From RGIG1959 sp045637645 (GTDB taxonomy: Bacteria > Bacillota > Clostridia > Oscillospirales > Acutalibacteraceae), in assembly GCA_045637645.1 (NCBI GenBank), contig JAZTZV010000053.1, forward strand, positions 1-64,000: DNA of 64,000 bases, in the 5' to 3' direction. This document shows positions 39,110 to 47,988 of the stretch, piece after piece; position 1 is the stretch's first letter; every line of letters starts with the position of its first letter. A model generated the notes under the pieces. It did not search any database. It saw only the letters and a program-made list of their open reading frames with translations, and was not told where the DNA came from. A program made the translations under genes and the position numbers.

Positions 39110-40438
39110 ATGGGTTCAACTGTCAAAAAAGGCGGATGGCGCACGAATAAATGGATTCGCGCGGCAATCCCCGCACTCTTGCTTCACTGCAGTATCGGCA
39201 CGGTGTATTGCTGGTCGACGTTCAGTGAACAAATCGGTGACCACATCGGCTTTGACAAAAGCGCGGTCGAATGGGCATTCAGCTTTGCGATTTTCTTCCT
39301 CGGCATGTCCGCGGCATTCCTCGGCAATGTCGTCGAAAAGGATATCCACAAATCGTCTTTGATCGCGACGATCTGCTTCTCCGTCGGTATGGCAGGTTCG
39401 GGCTTCTTCATTTGGTACGGCGGTACGCATCAAGGAAGCCTGTTGTCGCTGATCGGTATCTACGTTTGCTATGGTTTGATCATGGGTGTCGGTCTCGGCA
39501 TGGGTTATCTGTCGCCTGTGAAGACGCTGATGTTGTGGTTCAAAGACAATAAGGGTCTGGCAACCGGTCTTGCCGTTGCGGGCTTCGGCGCGGCGAAAGC
39601 GATCGCGACGCCGATTATGGAATGGTTGATGAACAGCGTGTTCGGCAAAGAACATTTTTATTGGATGTTCGTCGTCTTGGCGGGTGTCTATTTTGTGATG
39701 ATGTTCGTCGGTCACCTGCTTCTCAAAAAGCCCGATGATTGGCACGAGCCGCAATCCGCTTCCGAGAAGAAGAGCATGATGTCCGTCATCAAGAGCCGCC
39801 CGATCGTGAACTATATCGGCATTTGGCTGATGTTCTATCTCAACATCACCTGTGGCTTGATGCTCATCTCGCAAGAAAAATACATCCTCAAATGCCTCGG
39901 CCTTTCGGTCGTGGTTTTCCCGATCATCTCCGCTGTGTTCAACGCGGGCGGCCGTCTCGGCTTCTCGTCGCTCGGTGATAAGTGCAAAGACCGCAACACG
40001 ATCTATAAGGTGATTTTTGCGTTGTCGATCTTGTGCACCGCGGTGGTCGTTGCGACACAAGGCATCGTCAACGGCAATGTGGACGGCAAACAAAACCTTT
40101 TGCTGGTTTCGGTTGTGGTCGTGCTGATCATGATGGTCAACGCGGGTTACGGCGGCGGTTTCTCGAACCTGCCGACTCTGCTTTCCGATCACTACGGCAT
40201 GTCCAACATCTCCGCCATCCACGGTATCACGCTGTCGGCGTGGGGCTTTGCAGGCTTGACGGGTAACAACCTGGCTTCGCTGATCGTGAACAAATTCGGT
40301 GAAGAAGTTACGGTCAACGGCAATACGGTCAACCCCTCGGGCTATCAAGCGGTGCTGTATGCAACGCTCGCGTTGTACATCGTGTCGCTGATTTTGAGCT
40401 TTGTGTTCGTCCGTCCGATGAAGAACAAAGAGAAATAA
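39110..40438 (+). CDS. MFS transporter, OFA (oxalate/formate antiporter) family
   Basis: The 442-residue product has about 12 hydrophobic helices. OFA-type features are the start PALLLHCSIGTVYCWSTFS, the GLGMGYLSPVKTLMLWF segment near 130-145 and GLATGLAVAGFGAAKA directly after it; a long loop (about 205-225) separates the halves. Substrates in this family are small carboxylates such as oxalate, formate or pyruvate, and which one is used cannot be read from sequence. Start is ATG after GGAAAGGA. No catabolic partner genes are adjacent. Confidence 0.88.
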   Translation: MGSTVKKGGWRTNKWIRAAIPALLLHCSIGTVYCWSTFSEQIGDHIGFDKSAVEWAFSFAIFFLGMSAAFLGNVVEKDIHKSSLIATICFSVGMAGSGFFIWYGGTHQGSLLSLIGIYVCYGLIMGVGLGMGYLSPVKTLMLWFKDNKGLATGLAVAGFGAAKAIATPIMEWLMNSVFGKEHFYWMFVVLAGVYFVMMFVGHLLLKKPDDWHEPQSASEKKSMMSVIKSRPIVNYIGIWLMFYLNITCGLMLISQEKYILKCLGLSVVVFPIISAVFNAGGRLGFSSLGDKCKDRNTIYKVIFALSILCTAVVVATQGIVNGNVDGKQNLLLVSVVVVLIMMVNAGYGGGFSNLPTLLSDHYGMSNISAIHGITLSAWGFAGLTGNNLASLIVNKFGEEVTVNGNTVNPSGYQAVLYATLALYIVSLILSFVFVRPMKNKEK

Positions 40439-40448
40439 GTACATATTG

Positions 40449-40487
40449 TCATGACACCTCGGTTCTGATCGAGGTGTCATTTTTTGT
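40449..40487 (+). terminator. Terminator of the OFA transporter gene
   Basis: ATGACACCTCG pairs with CGAGGTGTCAT, followed by six T. Confidence 0.85.
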
Positions 40488-40508
40488 GCGCCGTCATATA
40501 CTGGAATA

Positions 40509-40525
40509 CCGAGGTAAAACCTCGG
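40509..40525 (+). promoter_or_regulatory. Leader hairpin of the DUF11 gene
   Basis: CCGAGG and CCTCGG pair around TAAAA, just before the AGGAGG site. A -10-like TATACT lies at 40497-40502. At the transcript 5' end such a stem may stabilise the mRNA. Confidence 0.5.
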
Positions 40526-40542
40526 AGAATAGGAGGTATAAG

Positions 40543-41397
40543 ATGGCTATTTTTTCGAACCAAGCAACCTTATCCTACAACGGTGTCACAACGAATTCCA
40601 ACATCGCTTACGGCGAGATCGTCGAAGTGTTGGAAGCAAGCAAAACCGCCGTTGAAGGCGATTATACGCCCGACTCGCTCGTGACCTATGCGGTCACGCT
40701 TCGCAACTCGGGTTCGTCGGCACTCAATGCCTTGACCGTCACAGACGATTTGGGCGGCTATACGTTTAACGGCACAACGGTATATCCGTTGACCTATGAG
40801 GACGGCTCGGTTACGCTGTTTGTCAACGGTGTGTTGCAAGCCGCGCCCACGGTGACGGCAGGTCCGCCCTTGCAAATCATGGGCATTTCCGTTCCTGCGA
40901 ACGGCGATGCAGTGCTGATTTATCAGGCACGCGCCAACGCGTTTGCCGATCCGACGGCAACCGGCACGATCGTCAACAACGTCACGGTCGTGGGTGACGG
41001 CTTGAGTGCACCTGTGACAGCGACCGAAACGGTGGCGGCAAGCGTTGCACCGTTGCTGAGCATCACCAAATCCATCACGCCGTCGCAAGTTGTGGATAAT
41101 GATCGCGTGACCTACACGTTCGTGATCCAAAACAGCGGCAACCAAGCGATCGATGCAACCGACGATGCAGTGATCAGCGACGTGTTCGATCCGATCTTGT
41201 CTGCATTAACTGTCACCTTTGACGGCACGACGTGGACGGAAGGTGCGCAATACACCTATGACGAAATCGGCGGTATTTTCGCGACCACGCCCGGTAGCAT
41301 CACCGTTCCTGCCGCGACCTACACGCAAGACCCCGTCACGGGTGCTTACGCTGTGACTCCCGGTACCGCGACGCTGACCGTCGTCGGCACGATTTAA
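40543..41397 (+). CDS. DUF11 repeat protein without signal peptide
   Basis: The 284-residue product starts MAIFSNQATLSYNGVTTNSN at 40543 after AGGAGG. Two DUF11-type beta domains are visible: about 35-150 (SLVTYAVTLRNSGSSALNAL) and 185-284 (DRVTYTFVIQNSGNQAIDAT). It is acidic, rich in Thr and Val and almost free of Cys. Such domains usually build cell-surface stalks, yet no signal peptide, LPXTG or membrane helix is seen. Similar short proteins with this same start occur in clostridial genomes; role unknown. Confidence 0.75.
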   Translation: MAIFSNQATLSYNGVTTNSNIAYGEIVEVLEASKTAVEGDYTPDSLVTYAVTLRNSGSSALNALTVTDDLGGYTFNGTTVYPLTYEDGSVTLFVNGVLQAAPTVTAGPPLQIMGISVPANGDAVLIYQARANAFADPTATGTIVNNVTVVGDGLSAPVTATETVAASVAPLLSITKSITPSQVVDNDRVTYTFVIQNSGNQAIDATDDAVISDVFDPILSALTVTFDGTTWTEGAQYTYDEIGGIFATTPGSITVPAATYTQDPVTGAYAVTPGTATLTVVGTI

Positions 41398-41403
41398 AAG
41401 GTC

Positions 41404-41436
41404 GAAACGGATCCGCTTTTGCGGATCGGTTTTTGC
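41404..41436 (+). terminator. Terminator of the DUF11 gene
   Basis: AACGGATCCGC pairs with GCGGATCGGTT around TTTT, followed by T residues. Confidence 0.8.
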
Positions 41437-41449
41437 GTGTGAAAAAGGA

Positions 41450-41478
41450 TTGCAAATCCAAGAGGAAAGGTATATACT
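41450..41478 (+). promoter_or_regulatory. Promoter of the second YwaF-like gene
   Basis: TTGCAA (41450-41455), 17 bases, TATACT (41473-41478). Confidence 0.7.
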
Positions 41479-41509
41479 GAAGACACTTCAATCGGAAAGA
41501 AGATGCGTC

Positions 41510-42298
41510 ATGAAAGAGTTTTTCGGATTCGGCGGATACACACGACCTGCCGAAGGATTTATGTCTGCGGAACATTTGACATTTGTGTCGATTTTGATGC
41601 TTGTGATGATCGCTTCGGCGCTTTGGTTCGGTGTTCGCCGTCGGCATTGTTCCGAAAAAGAAAAGAACGTTGTGTTGATTGCGGCGGCGATCGCCATTGA
41701 TGTTTTTGAGATTTTCAAAATTGTGTTGTTGAGTTTTCGTGAACAGGATGCGCTCCATTTCTTGGGCGATTTGCCGTTGTATTTATGCAGTATCCATCTT
41801 ATCACGATGCCGTTGGCGGCGTTTTCGAAAGGGCGCGTCAAGGAAGCGGCACTGGATTTTGTGCTGATTTTCGGGATTTTAAGTGCGCTTGTCGGAACAT
41901 ACGGCGCAGGGAATAACTATGGAACGTATCCCGTGCTATCGTTTGATAACGTGGTGTCGGGGGTGACGCATGCGCTTTCGGGCTTTGCCTCGTTGTACAT
42001 CGTGATTTCGGGTATGGCCGGCATGAAAAAACGCAACATTCCGATCACGGTCGCGATTTTGCTGTCGTTCGGTGTAGCGGCGTTTATCGCCAACGAATGT
42101 CTCGACAAGAATTATATGTTCCTTGTACGCGGCGACGGCACACCGTATGACGTTGTCTATCAATTGGTCGGCGGCAACGCGGTTCTGTATCCCGCTTCGG
42201 TAATAGGGTTGTTTTTGTTGTATATCGCGGCGTTTTACGGCACGTATTTTTTGGTTCAAAAAGGGATATCGGCATTCAAATGCGCGAAAAAACCTTGA
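41510..42298 (+). CDS. YwaF/TMEM164-like multi-pass membrane protein (second copy)
   Basis: The 262-residue product has about seven helices and the family marker LGDLPLYLCSIHLITMPL, equivalent to the FPFQLCS region of the protein at 2882-3688. NYGTYPVLSFDN and HALSGFASLYIV follow, and the end is basic. The ATG at 41510 lacks a strong ribosome binding site (GGAAAGAAG lies about ten bases upstream). The two copies differ clearly, so they are not a recent duplication. Function unknown. Confidence 0.7.
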   Translation: MKEFFGFGGYTRPAEGFMSAEHLTFVSILMLVMIASALWFGVRRRHCSEKEKNVVLIAAAIAIDVFEIFKIVLLSFREQDALHFLGDLPLYLCSIHLITMPLAAFSKGRVKEAALDFVLIFGILSALVGTYGAGNNYGTYPVLSFDNVVSGVTHALSGFASLYIVISGMAGMKKRNIPITVAILLSFGVAAFIANECLDKNYMFLVRGDGTPYDVVYQLVGGNAVLYPASVIGLFLLYIAAFYGTYFLVQKGISAFKCAKKP

Positions 42299-42299
42299 G

Positions 42300-42337
42300 T
42301 TTAAGCGGTCGGTCAACGATGTTGATCGACCGCTTTT
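42300..42337 (+). terminator. Terminator of the second YwaF-like gene
   Basis: AAGCGGTCGGTCAA pairs with TTGATCGACCGCTT, followed by TTG. Confidence 0.75.
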
Positions 42338-42392
42338 GTAATAGAACGCCTCCTCTCCGTATATACTTGTGTTATCGAAAGGGGAGGAGTAT

Positions 42393-42923
42393 ATGCGACG
42401 TTCGATACCGTTTTGGCAGTTTGCAGGGTTTGTATTCACGTCGATCATGGGGACATTGTTGCATTTTCTGTTTGATTGGAGCGGAAGATCGGTGGTTGTC
42501 GGACTGTTCTCGGCGGTCAACGAATCAATTTGGGAACACATGAAATTGATCGTATTTCCGATGCTGTTGTTCGCGTGCGTCGAGTGGTTTATCCTTCGCA
42601 AACGTGTGCCGTCGTTTTGGTGTGCGGCGACGATCGGCATCGTGACGGCGGCGGCGCTCATCCCGACGCTGTTTTATTTGTACAGCGGTGCGCTCGGTAT
42701 ATCTTCTGATTATGTCAACATCACGATTTTTTACGTTGCCGCCGCGTTTGCCTATTGGTTGCAAGTGCGTTTGTTTTCGCGCGGTTTGCGCGTGTGTCGA
42801 CCGTTTGTTGCCGTCGCGGTACTTGTTTGCATGGCGGCGGCGTTTTGGGTCTTGACGTTTTGTCCCATTCACATCCCGCTTTTTGAAGATCCGCTGACGG
42901 GAGCATACGGGTTTATTCGATAG
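42393..42923 (+). CDS. Multi-pass membrane protein, DUF6512-like
   Basis: The 176-residue product has five or six hydrophobic segments. The segment VNESIWEHMKLIVFPML near 40-57 is what recalls the DUF6512-type family of small clostridial membrane proteins. The ATG at 42393 follows GGGGAGGAG. Single gene between two terminators. Function unknown. Confidence 0.65.
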   Translation: MRRSIPFWQFAGFVFTSIMGTLLHFLFDWSGRSVVVGLFSAVNESIWEHMKLIVFPMLLFACVEWFILRKRVPSFWCAATIGIVTAAALIPTLFYLYSGALGISSDYVNITIFYVAAAFAYWLQVRLFSRGLRVCRPFVAVAVLVCMAAAFWVLTFCPIHIPLFEDPLTGAYGFIR

Positions 42924-42935
42924 GTTTGATTCGGA

Positions 42936-42963
42936 ACCTACCGCGTGTGCGGTAGGTTTTTCT
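42936..42963 (+). terminator. Terminator of the DUF6512-like gene
   Basis: ACCTACCGC pairs with GCGGTAGGT, followed by TTTTTC. Confidence 0.8.
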
Positions 42964-42965
42964 TG

Positions 42966-43021
42966 TTGACACAAAGCCGATGTCGTGGTATATTATAATT
43001 AACAATTAGGTTAAATGTTAA
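42966..43021 (+). promoter_or_regulatory. Promoter and operator-like repeat of the ArsR-SdpI-ABC operon
   Basis: TTGACA (42966-42971), 17 bases, TATATT (42989-42994). Just downstream, TTAACA (42999-43004) and TGTTAA (43016-43021) form an inverted repeat over the start region, a likely autorepressor site. Confidence 0.7.
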
Positions 43022-43034
43022 GGGAGGTGCTGCG

Positions 43035-43307
43035 ATGGGATTGCAACAAACCTTAAAAGCGCTTGCCGATCCGATTCGGCGCGAAATTTTGAACATACTC
43101 AAAAACGGACGGATGTCCGCGGGTGAGATTTGTGACCGCTTTGATGTGACGGCGGCGTCGATCTCACGTCATCTTTCGGTGCTCAAAGAGGCGGATCTCA
43201 TCCGTGACACGCGCGAAGGTAAGTTTATATTTTATGAAATCAACACCTCAGTTTTAGAGGAGACGATGCTGTGGATCGCCACGTTGAAAGGAGAGAATAA
43301 CGCATGA
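43035..43307 (+). CDS. ArsR family (SdpR-like) autorepressor
   Basis: The 90-residue product is a minimal winged helix: LKALADPIRREILNILKNGRM, then VTAASISRHLSVLKEADLI as recognition part and REGKFIFYEIN as wing. No metal-binding Cys pair of ArsR/SmtB type is present, as in SdpR. It lies after AGGGAGG and its stop overlaps the SdpI-like gene start, copying the SdpR-SdpI pair of Bacillus, where SdpI sequesters SdpR at the membrane. Confidence 0.88.
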   Translation: MGLQQTLKALADPIRREILNILKNGRMSAGEICDRFDVTAASISRHLSVLKEADLIRDTREGKFIFYEINTSVLEETMLWIATLKGENNA

Positions 43308-44389
43308 TCAAACGCCATTTAAAAAATTTGTTGATCGCGTCCGGATTTACTGTTTTACCGATCCCGATCGGTTTGATGCTTTGGAATCAATTGCCTGATA
43401 GGATGCCGTCTCATTGGGGTGTGAGCGGTCAAGTGGACAATTATCTCCCAAAAGCGGCGTGTGTGTTCGGATTTCCTTTGCTGATGCTCGCGTTGTTTTG
43501 GCTGTGCCTGTTTGTCACGACGAAGGATCCCAAAAACAAGAATCAAAATTCGAAAGCTTTCGGTGCGACTGTGTGGTTGATGCCGTTGATCTCCTGCGTC
43601 GTGAGCGGTATTATGTACGCCGCTTCCATGGGAATGGCCATGGATGTGTCGGTGATCGTTGGATTGTTGTTCGCTGTCATGTTTGTGACGATCGGCAATT
43701 ACATGCCCAAATGCAAGCAAAATTTTACGCTCGGCATTAAGATTCGTCCCACGCTTGAAAGCGAAGAAAACTGGAACGCGACGCACCGTCTAGCGGGTAA
43801 AATTTGGTTTTTCGGCGGATTTGCAATGTTTCCGTGCATGTTCCTGCCCGATGCGGCGGCGCTTGTGTGTATGTTGTCATTGACGGCGGTGATGGTCTTT
43901 GTACCCGTCGTGTTTTCGTACGTCTATCGTCGTCGACAACTTGCGGCAGAGCAAAACGATATCCGTTCTTGGAAAGAAGAACCTTTCATGAAGAAAACGA
44001 AATACATCAGTTTGAGTTTGGTTGCGGTGGTTTTGATCGGTTGCTCGGTTTTGATGTTCACGGGTGACGTGACGGCGACGGTGGGGGATGAGGCGCTTGA
44101 TATTCGCGCAACCTATTGGAGTGATGCGTCCGTGCCGTTTGCTGAGATCGACAGTGTGGAGTATCACGAATCCTTTGCGGTCGGCACGCGTACCTATGGG
44201 TTTGCAAGCAGTCGCCTGTTGCTCGGTTCGTTTCAAAGTGAGGAGCTCGGCGCTTACACGCTGTATGCCTATTCGCCTTGCAAGAGTGCGATCGTGATTC
44301 GTGACGGTGATCATGTGTTGGCGGTCGGTTGCAAAACGGCGGAGGAAACCAAAGCGCTGTATGAACAGTTGAAGGAGGCGGTCGCGTGA
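43304..44389 (+). CDS. SdpI-like membrane protein fused to a bacterial PH-like domain
   Basis: The 361-residue product begins with a DUF1648/SdpI part: QLPDRMPSHWGVSGQVDNYLP near 30-50, several helices, and NFTLGIKIRPTLESEENW near 140-157, the SdpI signature. After the last SdpI helix a linker ending KEEPFMKK leads to another helix (about 230-250) and a beta-rich domain with IDSVEYHESF and YSPCKSAIVIRDGD, resembling bPH_5 domains. SdpI gives immunity to a cannibalism toxin and senses it; no sdpC-like gene is nearby. Ends overlap neighbours by four bases on both sides. Confidence 0.8.
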   Translation: MIKRHLKNLLIASGFTVLPIPIGLMLWNQLPDRMPSHWGVSGQVDNYLPKAACVFGFPLLMLALFWLCLFVTTKDPKNKNQNSKAFGATVWLMPLISCVVSGIMYAASMGMAMDVSVIVGLLFAVMFVTIGNYMPKCKQNFTLGIKIRPTLESEENWNATHRLAGKIWFFGGFAMFPCMFLPDAAALVCMLSLTAVMVFVPVVFSYVYRRRQLAAEQNDIRSWKEEPFMKKTKYISLSLVAVVLIGCSVLMFTGDVTATVGDEALDIRATYWSDASVPFAEIDSVEYHESFAVGTRTYGFASSRLLLGSFQSEELGAYTLYAYSPCKSAIVIRDGDHVLAVGCKTAEETKALYEQLKEAVA

Positions 44390-45267
44390 ACGCTATTGAA
44401 ACGGTCGGTTTGACAAAATACTACGGAAAATCACGCGGCATCATCGATGTCTCGTTTGCGGTGGAACAGGGGGATTTCTACGGATTCATCGGCCCGAACG
44501 GCGCGGGCAAATCTACGACCATTCGCACGTTGCTCGGTTTGATTCGTCCGACGAGCGGTGAGGCGAAAATCTTCGGCATGGACGTGACGCGCGAGCGCAC
44601 CGACGTGCTTCGTCGCGTCGGTTATCTCCCCGGTGAAAGCGCGTTTTACGGCGGCATGCGTGTGCGCGAGTTGCTGGAATTTTCGGCGAAAATGCGCGGT
44701 GTTGATTGCGCGGCGCGCACCAAAGAGCTGTGCGAACGTTTGGAGCTTGATGTGTCGCGCAAGGTTGATGAACTGTCGCTCGGTAACCGCAAAAAAGTCG
44801 GCATTGTTTGCGCGTTTCAGCACGACCCCGAATTGTATATCCTTGACGAACCGACGAGTGGTTTGGATCCGTTGATGCAACGCGAGTTTTACGATCTCCT
44901 TCGTGAACGCAATCAGCAAGGTGCCACGGTCTTTCTGTCGTCTCATGTGCTGTCTGAAATCGAACGCTATTGCTCGCACGCCGCGGTGATTCGCGAGGGG
45001 CGCCTGCTTGTCAGTGACCGCGTTTCAAAATTGGGTCATACAGGCGTCAAGCGCGTATCGCTTCGCGGGGCTGCGTCGTTGCCGTCGATGGAAGGTGTAC
45101 GAGACGTGCAAACCTCGCACGATCAAACGACCTTCTTCTTCAACGGCGATGTACATGCGCTGCTCGGCACGTTGTCGGCGTTACCGTTTGAGGACGTCTC
45201 GGTGACCGATCCCGATTTGGAAGATGTGTTTATGCATTATTACGAAAAGGAGGCGGATGCGCAATGA
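44386..45267 (+). CDS. ABC transporter ATP-binding protein
   Basis: The 293-residue product has Walker A (GPNGAGKST near 37), the signature (here ELSLGNRKKVGI, a variant of LSGGQ), Walker B (LYILDEPTSGLDP) and the switch His in LSSHVLSE. The C-terminal 80 residues form the extra domain typical of bacteriocin/antibiotic-efflux ATPases. Start is GTG at 44386, overlapping the SdpI-like gene. With the next gene it forms an export or resistance transporter controlled by the ArsR protein. Confidence 0.93.
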   Translation: MNAIETVGLTKYYGKSRGIIDVSFAVEQGDFYGFIGPNGAGKSTTIRTLLGLIRPTSGEAKIFGMDVTRERTDVLRRVGYLPGESAFYGGMRVRELLEFSAKMRGVDCAARTKELCERLELDVSRKVDELSLGNRKKVGIVCAFQHDPELYILDEPTSGLDPLMQREFYDLLRERNQQGATVFLSSHVLSEIERYCSHAAVIREGRLLVSDRVSKLGHTGVKRVSLRGAASLPSMEGVRDVQTSHDQTTFFFNGDVHALLGTLSALPFEDVSVTDPDLEDVFMHYYEKEADAQ

Positions 45268-46049
45268 CCTTATTTTTTCATGAACTCAAACGCGCACGTT
45301 TGTCTCTTTTGATTTGGTCGTCAGCGGTTACGTTTATGCTCGCTGTTTGCGTGGTGATTTATCCCGAGATGGAATCTCAAATGCTGGAAATCGGCGATAT
45401 GATGGCGGATATGGGAAGCTTCTCGTCGGCGTTCGGCATGGATCAAATCAATTTCGGCGAATTCATGGGTTATTTCGGTATTGAATGCGGCAATGTGCTC
45501 GGCTTGGGCGGCGCGATGTTTGCCGCCATCACAGGTGTGTCGGCACTCGCCAAGGAAGAAAAAGATCACACGTCGGAATTCCTGCTGACACTTCCGTGGT
45601 CACGTGCGCGTATCGTCACACAAAAATTGCTTGCGGTCGCGGCGCAAATCGTGATTTTGAATGCAGTGGTCATCGGTGTGACATCGATATGCATCGCGGC
45701 AATCGGTGAAACGGTTGAAGTCGGCACGATTGCGCTCTTGTTCTTGTCCTATGTGCTGTTGCAATTGCAAATTGCAGGGATCACGTTCGGCATTTCGGCG
45801 GTGCTCAGAGGAAACGGCATCGGCATCGGTCTCGGTCTTGCGTTGCTGCTCTATTTCATGAACATACTTTCCAACCTGACCGAAGAATTGGAATTTCTGC
45901 AATATCTCACACCGTTCGGTTATACCGACAGCGCCTATATCCTTAACGAGCATGCGCTGGAATGGCCGTGCTTGGCGGTCGGTGCGGTGTTTACGCTTGG
46001 CGGTATATTGCTCGCGTACGCAGTTTACACAAAGAAAGATATCGCTTAA
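45264..46049 (+). CDS. ABC transporter permease (ABC-2 type)
   Basis: The 261-residue product has about six helices. A large first extracytoplasmic loop follows the first helix (residues about 30-70) and KEEKDHTSEFLLTLPWSR, the coupling segment typical of ABC-2 permeases, lies near 97-114. Its ATG overlaps the ATPase gene by four bases. It is the last gene before a strong terminator. Confidence 0.88.
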   Translation: MTLFFHELKRARLSLLIWSSAVTFMLAVCVVIYPEMESQMLEIGDMMADMGSFSSAFGMDQINFGEFMGYFGIECGNVLGLGGAMFAAITGVSALAKEEKDHTSEFLLTLPWSRARIVTQKLLAVAAQIVILNAVVIGVTSICIAAIGETVEVGTIALLFLSYVLLQLQIAGITFGISAVLRGNGIGIGLGLALLLYFMNILSNLTEELEFLQYLTPFGYTDSAYILNEHALEWPCLAVGAVFTLGGILLAYAVYTKKDIA

Positions 46050-46084
46050 AAAAGCGCACACATCAAACGATGTGTGCGCTTTTT
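46045..46084. terminator. Bidirectional terminator between the ABC operon and the NUDIX gene
   Basis: AAAAGCGCACACAT pairs with ATGTGTGCGCTTTT, with A/T runs on both sides. Confidence 0.85.
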
Positions 46085-46626
46085 TGTATCAGTTTTCGGT
46101 AAACGGTTTGCACCATCCACGGTTCAGCGGAAGCGGCAAGAGCCTCTTCAAATGTAAACCATTTTACAGCGGTGTTTTCCGCGGTGTTGACGGTGAGCGG
46201 TTCACTTTCGTCGGCGATCACAAGATAGGTGATGTTTAAGTGAAGATGACTTGAGATGTACACACCGTTTTTGACGTGACCGCTGACGGGTAAAATTTCG
46301 AGACTGATCGGCTCATTGCTTGCCAAATCGGCGCGATGAACGCCGGTTTCTTCTTGTAATTCCCGCATGGCGACCGCTTGCAAATCGGTGTCGCCGTCAG
46401 CATGTCCGCCGATCCACGACCACGAATTGTAGAGCTTGTGATAGACCATCAATGTTTTGGTGCGATCTTTATTGATGGTCCAAGCGGATACAGTGATGTG
46501 GGCGGTGGTGTCGTCGCGGGAAAAGCAGTTGTCGTGTGTGCAAAGATAGTGCAACAGGAGATCTTTATCGCGTGTTTCTTGTTCGTTTAACGGTACAAAA
46601 CGATGAAGTTGTTCGATCAACGACAT
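46063..46626 (-). CDS. NUDIX hydrolase
   Basis: The 187-residue product has a NUDIX box GGHADGDTDLQAVAMRELQE followed by ETGV at about 73-96. The catalytic RELQEE core is complete, but the first conserved Glu of the consensus is Thr. The N-terminal part (FVPLNEQETRDKDLLLHYL, TAHITVSAWTI) and the SSHLHLNITYLV segment are typical of a clostridial subgroup of unknown substrate. It begins 12 bases after the MATE gene and is the last gene of a leftward set. Confidence 0.85.
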   Translation of the reverse strand: MSLIEQLHRFVPLNEQETRDKDLLLHYLCTHDNCFSRDDTTAHITVSAWTINKDRTKTLMVYHKLYNSWSWIGGHADGDTDLQAVAMRELQEETGVHRADLASNEPISLEILPVSGHVKNGVYISSHLHLNITYLVIADESEPLTVNTAENTAVKWFTFEEALAASAEPWMVQTVYRKLIQKSAHIV

Positions 46627-46638
46627 AGAATCCCACCT

Positions 46639-47967
46639 TTAATAACGATAGCGTTTTTGGTTGGCAATGATGCAGAAAACCGTAACGATTGCCGCGGCGA
46701 ATTCCGCCACGATGATCGACAGCCAAATGCCGTTCAAATCAAAAATCAGCGGCAGCAACAGCACCGACGCCACTTGGAATACCAACGTACGCAAAAATGC
46801 AATGATCGCCGAGATCAAACCGTTGTTGAGAGCGGTGAAAAAGGCGGAGCCGAAGATGGCCACACCCGCAAACAGGAACGAGAAGGAATAGATGCGGAAG
46901 GCATGCACCGTCATGTTGTACAGAGCGTCGTCGTATCCGACAAACAATGCGGCGAGCGGCGCAGCAAGCAATTGTGACGCGACAAACATCATCACAGCTC
47001 CGCACGCGATGATCCGTGAACTTTTCCGGCGAAGACTTTTGAGTTCGGTACGATTTTGTGCGCCGAAATGATAGCCGATGACGGGGGCAACGCCTGTGGA
47101 ATACCCGATGAACATCGAAATAAACACAAAGTTGACATACATCAGCACACCGTATGCGGCAACGCCGTCTTCTTTGGCGTAGTGCATCAATTGTCCGTTA
47201 TACAGCATACTCACGATCGACATGGAGATGTTGTTGAGAAGTTCCGAAGATCCGTTTGTGCAAGCTTTGAACAAAGCACCGAAATCCCACGAAGGGCGAC
47301 GCAACTTCAAAAGCGACGTGTTGGCGCGACTGAAATACAAAAGGGGAATCAAACCGCCGAGCAATTCGCTGGTGGCGGTGGCGAGTGCCGCGCCGACCAA
47401 ACCGAGCGGGAACACCCACATAAATAAAGCGTCCAACACCATGTTGGTCACGCCCGCAATCACCGTCACGGTAAGACCGAGTTGCGGTTTTTCGGCGACG
47501 ATGAAAAAGCTTTGAAATTCAAATTGCAATATGAGTGCAGGGAGCGAGAGCAAAACGATCGAGCCATATGTCACACAGTCTTCGAGGAGCTGTCCTTCCG
47601 CGCCGAGCAACGAAGCGACAGGGCGCAAGCCGAGGATGCCCGCGATCATGATGATGACGCCCAGACCGAAAGTGATGTACACAAACATGGAGAACAGCTT
47701 TTGTGCTTTGTCTTTGTCGCCCATACCGAGCGTTTTGGCGATCAGTGCACCGCCGCCCGTGCCGAACATGAAACCGATGCCACCGAGCATCATCAAAAAC
47801 GGCATGATGAAATTGATGGCGGTGAACGGCGTTTTGCCGACGCAGTTGGAGACGAACAATCCGTCCACCACACCGTAAATTGAGGTGAATACCATCATCA
47901 CCATCGAGGGGAGCGTAAAACGCAATAAACGGCGATAGCCGAAGTGATCCGATAATTGAATTGCCAC
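46639..47967 (-). CDS. MATE family efflux transporter
   Basis: The 442-residue product has 12 helices in two halves. The first half has FTLPSMVMMVFTSIYGVVDGLFV and MFGTGGGALIAKTLG; the second has ISMSIVSMLYN and STGVAPVIGYHFGAQN, the usual MATE marks. These proteins export cationic drugs or metabolites with Na+ or H+. Start is ATG after GGAGGTT. It lies 21 bases after the SDR gene in a leftward operon. Confidence 0.9.
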   Translation of the reverse strand: MAIQLSDHFGYRRLLRFTLPSMVMMVFTSIYGVVDGLFVSNCVGKTPFTAINFIMPFLMMLGGIGFMFGTGGGALIAKTLGMGDKDKAQKLFSMFVYITFGLGVIIMIAGILGLRPVASLLGAEGQLLEDCVTYGSIVLLSLPALILQFEFQSFFIVAEKPQLGLTVTVIAGVTNMVLDALFMWVFPLGLVGAALATATSELLGGLIPLLYFSRANTSLLKLRRPSWDFGALFKACTNGSSELLNNISMSIVSMLYNGQLMHYAKEDGVAAYGVLMYVNFVFISMFIGYSTGVAPVIGYHFGAQNRTELKSLRRKSSRIIACGAVMMFVASQLLAAPLAALFVGYDDALYNMTVHAFRIYSFSFLFAGVAIFGSAFFTALNNGLISAIIAFLRTLVFQVASVLLLPLIFDLNGIWLSIIVAEFAAAIVTVFCIIANQKRYRY

Positions 47968-47988
47968 AGCAACCTCCGAAAGGGAATT

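Noticed and set aside
42280..42543. Frame of 87 codons starting at 42280
   Set aside because: It spans the terminator at 42300-42337 and overlaps the DUF6512-like gene in another frame.
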